Part shown: positions 43,001 through 55,000 of the stretch, piece after piece | Position numbering within the stretch: position 1 is the stretch's first letter | Layout: each line of letters starts with the position of its first letter | Notes under the pieces: model-generated | Told to the model about the DNA's origin: nothing | Database searches by the model: none | The model's input: only the letters and a program-made list of their open reading frames with translations | Made by a program: the position numbers and the translations under genes | Assembly: GCF_035046485.1 (NCBI RefSeq) | Contig: NC_085137.1 | Span: 501,166,536 to 501,230,535, forward strand | From: Aedes albopictus | Lineage: Eukaryota > Arthropoda > Insecta > Diptera > Culicidae | Direction of reading: 5' to 3' | Length of the DNA: 64,000 nt

Positions 43001-46000
43001 AATCCCTAGAAAAAAATCTGGAGAAATCTCTTGAGGAATTCCAAGAGAAAATCTTAGAGAAATTTTTGGAGGAATCTTCGGAGGAGTTTTTGGAGAAAAG
43101 AGTGAAGGAATTCCTGGAGGAATCCCTGAAGCAATTCCTGGAAAAATCTCTAGAGATAATCCTGGAAGAACTTCTGAACAAATTCCTGGCGTAATCCCTG
43201 GAGAACTTGCTGGAGGAAATCTTGGTGGAATTCTTGAAGCAATCGCTGGGAGAATTCCTGGAGAATTCTGCAGAAGATTTCTGGCAGGAAGTCCTGGAGA
43301 AATTTCTGAAAAAAAACCTATTGTATAACTCCAGGGGAAATCCCTGAAACAATTCCTGAAAAATTCTTGTAAGTATTCCTGGAAAATTTCCTGGAAGAAT
43401 CTCTGAAGAAATCCCTAGAGATTTTTTTGCAGAAATTTCTGGAGGAATTGCTGACATAATTTATGAAGGATGTGCAGGAGCAATTCCTGGAGAAACTTCT
43501 GGAGGAATTCCTGAAAAAAATCCTTAGGTAATCCTTAGGAAAAAAAATCCTTAGGAGGAGTTCTTGGGCAAATTTCACGAAAAAATGCTGGAGGAATACC
43601 TGAAGGAAATCCTAGAGGTATTCCTGTGGGAATTGCTGGAGGATTCCCTAAAGGTATTCTTGGAGTAATCTCTAGAGGAATTCTTAGAATAATTATTGGA
43701 TGAATTTCTGAGGGAATCTCTAGAGGAATTCTGGGAGATTTCTATTTCTATTATTTTTTGATTTCTAGAAAAAAAAATCCCTTGAGAATTTTCTGGAGGA
43801 ATTTCTTAAGGAATCCCTGAATAAATCGTCGAAGGAATAGCTGAACGAATCCCTGGTGGAATCCTTGGAGAAATCTCTGGAGGAATCATTGAAGAAATTT
43901 TTGAAAGAATCTCTGGAAATTCCTGAAGAAAAGCCTGGAGGAATTCCTGAAAAATTCCTGGGGATTCTTCTGGAAGAATTTCTGAAGAAATTCAAAGAGG
44001 ATTCCCTGGAGACATTGCTGAAATAATTTCTGAAGGATGTCCAGGAGCAATTCCTGAAGAAATTCCTGGGGTAGTTTTTGAAGAATTTCCTGGAGAAATT
44101 TCTTGATAAAATCCTGAAGGAATTCCTGGAGAAATTCCTTGATGAAATCCTGGAGGAATGCCTGAAGAAAATCCTAGAGGTATTTCTGTGGTGGGAATTG
44201 CTGGAGTAATCTCTATAGGAATTCTTGGAATAATTACTGGATGAATTTCTGGAGGAATCTTTAGAGGAATTCTGGGAGATTTATATTTATATTATTTTTC
44301 TATTTCTAGAAAAAATGCCTTGAGAATTTCCTGGAGGAATTTCTAGAGGAATTTCTGAAGGAATCCCTGTAGAAATCCTCGAAGGAATAGCTGAACTAAT
44401 CCCTGGAGAAATCCTTGGAGAAGATTGTGGGGAAATCTCTGGAGGAATCCTTCAAGCAATATTTGAAAGAATCTCTGGGAAAATTCCTGAAGGAATCCCT
44501 GAAAAATTCCTGAAGACTTTCGTGGAACAATTTCTGAAGAAACTCATAGAGGATTTCCTGTAGACATTGCTGACATAATTTCTGAAGGGTGTTCAGGAAC
44601 AATTCCTGCATCAATTCGTGGGGTAATTTATGGAGAATTTCCTGGGGGATTTCCTTGACAAATTCCTTGATAAAATCCTGAAGGAATTCCTGGAAGAAAT
44701 CATAGAGGTATTCCTGTGGAAATTGCTAGAGGAATCTCTACAGGAATTTTTGAAACAATTACTGGATGAATTTCTGGAGGAATCACTAGAATAGCTTTGG
44801 GAGAAGTTTCTGAAAAAAATGCCTTGAGAAATTCCTGGAGCAATTTCTGGAATATTTGTGAAGGAATTAAAGGATTCTGGAGAAACAATACTCTGGAAAA
44901 AGTCCCTGAAAAAGTTCCTAAAGGAATTCTAAGCGGAATTCCTGGAGAAATTCTTATCGGAATTCCTAGAGGAATCGCTGCAGGAAAATGTGGAAGAATT
45001 CCTGGAGGAAAATGTGGAAGAATTCCTGGACGAATCCCTGAAGGATTTCTAGGAGAAATTCCTGGATGAATTGCTGACAGAATTGATGAAGGAATTCCTA
45101 GATCTATTCCTGACGAAATTTAGGGAAGAATCTCTGAAGAAAGTTCTGGGGGAATTCCTCGAGGAAACCCTAGAGTAACTCCTGGATGAAATCCTCAACG
45201 AATGCCGGCATGAATTCTTGGAGGAATCCCAGGAAGAACTTCTGGAGCAATCGCAGGAGAAACTACTGGGGAATTCCTGGAGGAATTCCTGAAGGAGTCC
45301 ATGGAGCAATATCTGGAGGAATCGCTGAAATAATTCTTGGAGAAATCTCTGCAAGAATCCAAGGTGGAATCCCTGTAAGCATGCCTTGATAAATTCCTGG
45401 AAGAATGTCTAAGATAATTCCTAGTGGAATTTTGGAGGAATCTTAATCCCTTGAAGAATTCCTGGATAAATTCCTGTAGGAATTTCTAGGGCAATTTCTT
45501 GGGGAATACTTGGAGGAATCCCTGAAAGTATTCCTGAAGAAATTGTTGGAGGGATTCGTGGATGATATCCTAGTGGAATGCCTGTTGGAATTTCTGAAAA
45601 AATCTCCAGATGAACTCCTGGAAAAACTCTAGAGGAATCTCTAGAGAAATTGATGGTTGAATTTCTGTAAGAATCTCTAAATGAATTCCTGGAGGATTTT
45701 TTAGAGAAATCCCTGCAGGAATTCCCAGAGAAATCCCTGGAAGAATTCCTGAAGATATTTCTGAAGGAACCTCGTAAGGAATTCGTAGAGGAATACTAGG
45801 AATAATTCCTGACGAGATCGCAGATGAAATTCTTGGAGAAATTCTGAAGGAATCCTTAGGAAGTGTTCGTAGAAGAATCCCTGTAGCAGTTCCTGAAGAA
45901 ACTCCAGAAGAAATCCCGACAGCAATTTCAAGAGGAATTCCTAAGGGAATCCCTAAACATTTCCTGAAGGAAGTGCTGAATTAATTCCTGCAGGAGTTCA

Positions 46001-49000
46001 TTAAAGAATACAAGGAGGAATTCCTGAAGAGTTTCTGGAGGAATCTTTGGAGGTATTTTTTAAATGTTTTTTTTTTCCAGAAAGAATCACAGAAAGAATC
46101 CCCGAGTGAAGCCTTGGAGAAAGTCTTGGAGGAATATCTGGAACATATCCTAGAGGAATGCGTGTAGGGATTTCTCTAGAAGAATTGCTGGAGGAATTTC
46201 TAGAGAAATCTCTAGAGGCATTTCTGAATGAGTCCTTGGAGCATTTTTTAGAGGAATTCCTGCAGAAACTCCCAGAGGAATCACTGGAAGAATTTCTGAA
46301 GGAATCCCTGACGAAATTCGTGGAAGAATCCTTTGAGGAATTCCTGTAGGAATCCCAGGAAGAGTTCCTGAAAAAAAAAATGCAGATAGAATTCTGGGAA
46401 GAATCCTGAAGGAATCCTAAGATGAGTTCGTGGAGGAATTCTTGGATGAATCCCAAGATAAATTCCTAAAGAAATCCCATGAGAAATATCTTAGATTTTT
46501 CCCCGAAAAGCTTTCTTAACAAATTTTTGGATGAATTTTTGTAGGAATTCCTGAGAAAAATATGAAGGAATCCCCGTTTGCAATAATTCCTGGACGAATT
46601 ATTGTTGGAATCTTTGGATGGACTCTCAAAAGAATGTTTTGTACGTTTTTAAGAATTCTTGGATTAATTTTTAAATAATCTTAAGTTATTCCAGATTGAA
46701 ATATTGGAGCAATCTCTAGTGGAATTCTTGAAGGAATATATGGAAAAATCCATGAAGAAATATCTGAAGGAACACTTGCAAAAAGGATCACTGATTACAT
46801 TCCTTTGGGAATCCCTGGAAAAAATCCTGAGGAATTCTCGAAAAAAAACACTAGAACAATCATTGGAGGAACCTATAAAGATATCCCAGGAGAAATTCCC
46901 GGAGAAATGTCTGGTGAAAGCCCTAGATGAATTCTTGAGAAAATCTTTTGAGCAATCCATTATGGAATCACTGAAGGAAGCTTTGGAAAAGTTCCTGAAG
47001 GAATTCGTCGATGCATCCTTGCAGAAGGATCCGTAAAAAAAATCTGAAGGAATCGTGGGAGAAATTCCTAAAATATTTCTTGGAACAAACACTGAAACAA
47101 TCACTATCGGAACCCTGCAAGATGTAGACGTTTCGACAATGTAGATAAACAGTAAACCAAACAAGCACTTACCACTCCAAGTTTCCCCATGGGAATGACC
47201 TTCTCCATCCGCTTGTCGCCGGTGAGTTTCTTCTCGGCTCGCAACGCTGCCAGCGTGGTGGTGGAAGTGCTGGGCGTCGTCGTAACTGGTGCATTGACGA
47301 CCACCGTCGCGGTGGGAAGCGAAATCCCCGTTGTTCCGGGAATGGTCGACGAAACGGCCGCCGAGACGGCGGTCGCCGTTGTAGCCGCTGCAATGGCCGA
47401 TTTGTTGATCACCGTGGCCACGATTTCGTCCTGAACGTTGATCATCTTTGTACTCTTCGGTGGCGCGGGTTGTACGGTACCGGCGGGTGTTGCCGGAGTA
47501 GTAGAGGAAGCAAATGCCGGCGGAATGTTGGGACGTTGGGTTGGATGGGACGGGGGAACCGCTGCGACGGTTGGCTTATCTTCCGGAAGTAAATGCGATG
47601 GTTTGGAGATCACTGGAGTGGGTACTTCTTTGACGGAAGTCGGTGCTGAGCCACTGGTGGAAGGACCGGCTGCGGCAGATCCTAGCGGGAAGAGCTTGTC
47701 AACGTCCGTTTCCCGGATGATGGTACTGACGGCGTATTTGACGGCGTTGTTCTCGGCATTGGCGATGATGGCCGCGGCCGTTCCGTACGTTTTCAACGGA
47801 GGCTTATGGGGCATTCCGGATGATGCGCTGCTGGATGGGGCGGCACTTGCTGCCTTGTCCTTTTCGTAGGTCTTCTCAACGACCTTGTCTATAATTTTGG
47901 ATGTGCAGGTGTCGATGGTTTTTATGGTCTTCAAGGCCATTCCCACCGTGGTTGAGGAGGTTGAGGATACCGAAGTGAGTTGTGTTGTGATAACCGTAGG
48001 GGTGGGTGTCGAAACCGTCGGAGGTGGGACCGGGGTTTCAGGAGCCGTATCCGAATCAACCATAGCAGTTATCGGAGAGCTAGAGAAAGCCTTATTGGAA
48101 GATTGCGAAGAATCTTCCTCGCTAAGCGTTTCCGACTCGGAGGTTTTCTCGTGTTCTTCTTCCATTGGCTCGTCGAGTTCATCCTTCAACGGAGTACCAT
48201 CGGATTTTGAGCTTGCCGGAGCAGCTTCGTCGTCGTGTGGAGGCGTTGAAGAACCATCCGGTATGGAATCCTTGGCATCTTTGACATCCAGCGTTTGTCC
48301 TTGCGTTGCCGGTGCATCTGTCGTGGCCGTGGTAGTGCTATCCGAGGCCGGGGAAGTCGGAGACTTGAGTTCCTTGAATCCCTTGAGCTCCGATCGAATC
48401 TAGATGTGTGAGAATTCAAACAGAATAGTGCCATTGAGCGGAAAAGAAGAGAAGAGTTTGGGATACCCCAGGTTAGTGGTGTTACACGACGATGAGCGAT
48501 GGGTGACGGTGTTTGGGAAACAGTGCTGTGTGCAAGGGGTTTATCAATACAGTGCACACTGAGCTAGATACGACGGGCTGCTGACCAAACTGCGTGAGTG
48601 CTGTTGGGTATGATCAACAGCTACGTAGCAGATACCTATCTAAATACTCCCTATTGCTAACTATTTATTCCTACGCATGCAAATGAAGCGAATGTTTACT
48701 CAAACAAACTGATAAATCCTGATTGATGAATCCAAAGATTTAGTAATCCGAGTTAACTTACAAAACATACTTTATTCAACTACAATAACGAGGTGTCCAC
48801 GGAGGTATCAATAAACATATTGAAACGTGCGACCGGCGTGTACGATCCCATAGGCAAGATGGCAAATACAGGTCGGATTAGGTTAACCAGAGTCGGGTTC
48901 TCAAGCTTTCCAAAGGTATATCTGGGGTACAGAATATTTAATGAAGCTTAAATTTTGACATTTTGTCAAGCCAACTTTTTTAAGGGACGACTTGAGTAAC

Positions 49001-52000
49001 GAATAACGACGAGGTTAACAAACAAAAATAGTCAAAGAGTCCTACGGAGCGTCCTAAGACGGTTGAAATCCAAAGCCAAGTTGCCGATATTTTCAGTCTT
49101 GATCAATTCAATTTTGATTCGCCAGAAGCAACATTGTGCCGGATGAAGTGATGCCTGACATTTATATGTTTACTTCGCTTTGTTTCCACGTTAGTGGCCA
49201 TTCCTATACAGCCACGATGGTCTTCTCGAAACACAACCAATGTTCCAGGACGGATAATCTTCATATCATCCAGTAATCCAGATAATTAAAGAGCTTCAGC
49301 TATTGCACCGCTCAGCGCTATGTATTCTGCCACCTAGATGAGACAGCCACTGGTGATTGCGTATGGCTAGTGAGGCCACTTACTGACGTTCGGTCCTATG
49401 TGTCATACGCCCAGTCAGAATCGGAAAATCCTTCAAAGGGAACGTCGGAATTGCTCATCTTGAATTCCAGGAGATTCGTTGAAGGTATCGAATCGTTTTA
49501 AACAATTCCAATGATTATCGGTAGAAGCTTTTCGGTAGCGACCCATGTAACTTATAAAAAAACATGCATCGTGACGAACACAAAGCATTACGTACATTCA
49601 ACTTCCGAGCAGTTCCCAGTATGGTTCTTGAGTAGGTTGTCCAAGGCGGTTTAGTTGTAAACCTTTCTACATTGGTGTTTTCGTAATATTACAGTCAATT
49701 ATCCCGAAGCGTTGAAAAAACCTGTCCATCTGTGCCTTCTGTGAGATCTTTAGGACACCAGACTGTCTGTTGTAATCCAGCGTTATGCCCAGGAAATGGT
49801 TATAGCTTCTTCACAATCAGTCATGTCAAAAATGCGGGACAATTGCTTCTTCAACTTCATCACAGATGCAAATCTTCTTTTCCTGTTGTCAACAAATCGT
49901 CTACGTACAGGATAATATAAATTTCATCAACTTTATCACATCTTGTATCATTGATTATCAGTAGTCGTGTCTTGATCTGGTAAATGCAATCTTGATAAGT
50001 TCTTCATTGAAATTTTCGTTTCAGAAGCGTGGAAACTACTTCAAACCATACAAGGACTTCAGTAGCTTGCAGACTTTCCCTTTCTTAGCGCGTACACCAT
50101 CTGGAATCTCCATGTAAATGTCTTCTTTTAGGTAGCCGTGCAAAAAGGCCGTCCTTAGGTCCATCTGGTGGAAAACGAATTCTACATGGACTCCAACGGC
50201 GAGAACTGTTCTGATGGTCGGTAGCTTGGCAGCAGGATCGTAGGTTTCTTCGATATCAGTGCGCTGAAGAAATCCCTTTGCCACGAGACGCGCTTTGGAC
50301 TTCACCGGGTGGCCATTTTCTTCCTCTTTGATTCGAAATACTCACTTTGATTTGAAGCACCGGACTCCAGGAGGGCACACAATCTTCCAAACACCGTTGA
50401 CATCCATGGATTTCAATTCGTCCTTCACAGCACGTAACCTGCTTACGGTCGTCTCTCAATGTCGAAATAGCATTAAGGGGGATCTTTGGATAACGGCCTA
50501 GCAGAAGTTGCTTTATATCCGGTGAAGAAATGTAGGAACTTACAAGAGAGCTTGCGCTCCCGTTCGCTGCGCCTCAGCACGACATCTCTTTTGGGCTCGT
50601 GCTCTTCTGGTTGCAAAGGGAGCGCGCCTTGTGTTGAAACGTTTGATTCGTGTTCATCTTGATCTTCATCTTGAACCTCTTCTTCATCGTTGGTGAATTC
50701 AAACCTTTCGCTTTCGAGATTTTCGTCATCTACCTCAGGTTGATCGGTACCTTCATTCGCCATGACCTGGGAAGTTTCTCTCTCTCTTGCTCATCGGAAA
50801 ATCAGCAGTTTCTTCATAGTCCACGTTGTACGGGTAACACGATTTATAACGAGCTATAACAATTCGTCCCACATCCGGTAACCATTGGCAGCATATCCAA
50901 TCATAATGGTTTCACGTCCTCTGGGATCCAGTTTTCCTCTGTGTTGACTAGGAATCCAGGCGAACACTTCGCAGCCGAAAATTCTGAGCTTCTCAACGGA
51001 TGGCTTCTGCTTGTACCAACATTCAGCTGGACTCACTGACTTCGGAAGCGCCGCAGTTGGACTTCGATCAATCAAGTAGACTGCCGTCAACGCTGCTTCC
51101 GATCACATGGATTTTGGTACCTTGGAATCAAACAGCATCGCTCGTATCTTCTCAACGACGGTTCGGTTGAACCGTTCCGCCACTCTGTTTTGTTGAGGTG
51201 TGTACGCCACGGTGGTCTCGACTTGAATCCCAATACGTGTATAGTGTTGCTTCTGGGAATTTGAAATACTCACGTCCCTGATCGATCCTCAGCTTCGAAA
51301 TCTTCATTCCGAACATACTGGACGCCATGGCTTCATACTCGCGGAATTTGGCAAAGACTTCGTTCTTACGCTTGAGTAGGTATCACAGTAGGTATGACAG
51401 TGAAGTGTGTATGGTCATCAATGACCGAGATGAAGTATCATGAACCACGCCGGGAGATCCACCGGTCCACAGACGACTGAATTCACTCTAGGGCCTTGCT
51501 TCTTTCTTGAGCTGCGTGACTGATTCAAAAAACGTTGCTTACACACCTGCGCTGGCAAGCTTTTTGACCGACATGAGCTTCCAACGTTTCTCCGTCCTTA
51601 GCCACATCGATGACAACCGTCTGAAGGCCGGGAATATATCTTGACGATTAACCAGATGTTCGCTCGCACCACAATCAAGTACTTGTCTTCTTGCTTGACC
51701 GATCTGCCATGAAAACTACCGCGTTCTTCGTTGCCACGTTTGCTTCGTTGTCTCGCTCCGACCTGCAGTCTCGCTTGAAATGTCCAAGTTCTCCGCATTT
51801 GTGGCATCTTCCCTGAAACTTTTTCGGGCCCTTCTTGGTGTTGTTGGTTTTTTTTCCTCCCCCTGAAATTTATAAACTCCAAGACCTTCCCAGGTTCTGC
51901 AGACCAGATCTCACTGGGTTGCAAGCAACCACTATTTAGAAATCTTTGCCTGCGCGTGTATAAAGCACCACAATTGCAAAGCAGATGTTCCGAGGCGAGA

Positions 52001-55000
52001 GACGAACCAGCCAAGGCCTGAAAGTCTCTTAAATAAAGACAAATCAATCAATCACTGTTCCGAGGTTTCACGTTCCGTATTACAGAAACGACAGATATCA
52101 CCCAGTATAAGTTTACTGAGTTCCCTTGGCACAGGCTGCGCAGTGAGAGAATTCATTCCCAGACTAGCTTTGAAGTGCATTTGCTTTTAATGCAGCTTGA
52201 CTATCTGAGAAAAAACAAAATATTTGCATCTGTATTTTCTCTCAAGGTAGATATTTGCGCATTCCAAAATAGCAAGAATCTCTGCTTGAAACACCGTAGG
52301 ATAGTGTCCCAGATAGTCGCCACTGAAATTTGTATTCCAGGGCCGTAGATTCCTACTCCAGTTTTTATTCCAACTTTCGAGCCATCTTTATAGAATTTGA
52401 TTGATCATTGACGAACAGTGGGACCTCCGACTTCCCAATCTGCACGAGTTGTTTCGTGCAACTTGTAAGGAACATCATGGTTCTCCACAGGTTTCATCCA
52501 GTCTTTAATCATTTTCATTACTGGCCTATTTTGGAAGTATTGTGAAATGCTCAGGTGACCAACAAGATCACTTGGCATAAACTTTTCAACTCGTTCAAGT
52601 CTCAGGAATTCCTTTTCTGCTTCTAATTGCACGTATTCGTGCAACGGTAGCAGATTGAGAATCGCATCTAAAGCTTTTGATGGAGTGCTGCGCATCGCTC
52701 CTGTAACAACAATGGACGCAAGACGTTGAATTTTCGGAAGCTTTGATTGCGTGGTAGCCTCTTTTGTTTTTGGCCACCAGACAAACGAAGCATATGTCAC
52801 TTTTAGGCGGATTATGGCAGTATTAATCCACATTATCATTTTTGGTTTCAAGCCCCACTTCCTGCCTATTTTTCTCAAGCTGCGCTAGTCCTGTCATTTT
52901 TAACTTGAATATTTTTTCTTGAATCCCCGTGAATTCCTGAAGTTCTTAAATTAATTGAAAATAATACAAAATACGAAGAGGAAGGTGAAGTGGTACCTCG
53001 GGAGCACGAACGTTTTCTTGAAGATCATTTGGAATTGGTAGCCTGTTTCAAAAACTCGTCACAAGTGTCATAGGTGAACTGACTGCGAACTGAGGAGAAC
53101 TGACGGACCTATGGAGGTTTACTAGCAGCCCATTCTTACAAGATATTGGACGGAGTTTACTACTGAAAACTTGGTGAGAGAGTTCTTTTTTTTTTGTATC
53201 TTATAACAGCGGACTACAAACCCTTATTTACTAATTGGTAGTCAGGCAAATCAAACAAGTTTTTTGTTCCCTATAGACCATTTCCTTGCCATTTGCGTTT
53301 TTACCAGGAAAATGTCCATTAATATCCATTCAAATTCACATCCCAAATACCTATGTATGAAAGTAGCCAAAGTTCTGAAATATTGTCTTAACAAGAGTGA
53401 GATGTAGAGCAAATGTTAGAGTGGAACAAGAAAGCGTTTTGAAGTTTTCGAGTTCAAACCAAATTGTTTCTTTTGAGTTCCGGGTTGCTCTAAATCCTTT
53501 TGAATAAGAGTTGTTCACAGCAGAAATATAGGGTGTCCCAGAAAGTATGGGTAAAACTTTGTATAGGGAAAATACAATTATTTTCTTAATAAACAACAAT
53601 TTTTATATTTTTGTATTTTAATTCAAGGTATTTTAAAACATTTGGTATAAAACAACTATTTTTTGGGAGTGGAGGGAAATAAGAGCTGTCAGTCGAAACA
53701 TAATGGTTGGGAAGAGTGGAGATGCCAACTTCTTATTATAACTTTTATGTGGAGAATGACAGCTTCTTCTTTTTCACATTCATTGGGGCATCCTCCAATG
53801 TGAAGTGCTTGCACTATATATAATTGTATGATCTTGGTTGTATAATTATAATGTTTTGCTTGGTCAAATCACATTGGATGGACAGCCCACTGCTATCGGG
53901 CTTAGTACCATGCTACAATGAATGGAAACCATCATCATCATCATCATAACCAGAACGCACTTGTTGCCTTGCCGATCACGGACTCAATTTGAGCATTCCT
54001 GTTCAGTTTGGCATCCAGAATCAAATCTAGGGGTAGTAGGGGCAATATGACCATACGGGGCAATATGAGCCACCCTGAATTTGGCCATATTATCAAGTTT
54101 TGTTCTGTTCAAAGCCTTAGGATCTTTTATAGAGTGCTTCAATCATGTCTCACTGTAAAAATCGTACCAAAATTCGATTCTGAAGTGCAAATATTAATGA
54201 AAATGTAATTTTTTGCTACGAACGCAAAAATGTTATAAGATTTATAACTCCAAAATAAGCTTTTAACAGATAATTCCCTACTGCCCAGGTAAATATTCCA
54301 TTACAGTTTATACTCCTACTATTACTGGGCAGTTTGTGAACAAGTCTGCATTTTTTTCGAAACTGAAATTACAATAAAACATGAATTTTCCGAAACTAGT
54401 ATCTACGGGGCAATATGGTCATACCTGCTCGGACCAACATGATCGGTTTTATTTTGTAACCTAACCTCAAAATTTTGCTATCAAAACATGAACATTATCT
54501 GCAGAACCATGGTTCATCACTGGTGTGAGGTTACAAGCGGCGATCAGAATGAAAAAATAGGTCACATAGCAGCCTGAACGCCGCCAAGACACAGGCGCCA
54601 CTACAGATTACATCCCAATCTCAAACGTTGAATGAAACCGGATATTTGCGGTCTTCGCTTGGAACGATATCCTCTCTGGCAACGGCCAAGGAAGGTTGTT
54701 TTAGGAACCGTCCATAAATGACGTAGCATTGGAGGGGGAGGGAAGAGTTCTTGATATTGTTACGAGCCATGCATTAGGTATGTGAAAACAAATTACAGAT
54801 GGGGAGGAACTATAGAAAATTGGCCAAAAATGGTACGTAATTTGTAAGTGCTCCCTTACTGTGTCTCCCTTCGTCCGTTCATCCTCAGAATGTGAGGAAT
54901 GGAACCAATGCCATCGATGCCATTCTTGGATTCATGCCTGTGATGAAAAACATGCCTACGTTGAACCAAATGTTGCGTTTGTAAAATGCGATGAAATCTG

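Noticed and set aside
46158..46349. Glu/Leu-rich repeat protein in the 12-bp array
   Set aside because: Open frame follows from the 12-bp period; no start context, exon structure or non-repetitive sequence.
53521..53600. GGGTGTCCCAGAAAGTATGGG phrase as a possible mariner or virus-derived fragment
   Set aside because: A common insect repeat opening, but no second end or coding sequence found, so not called.
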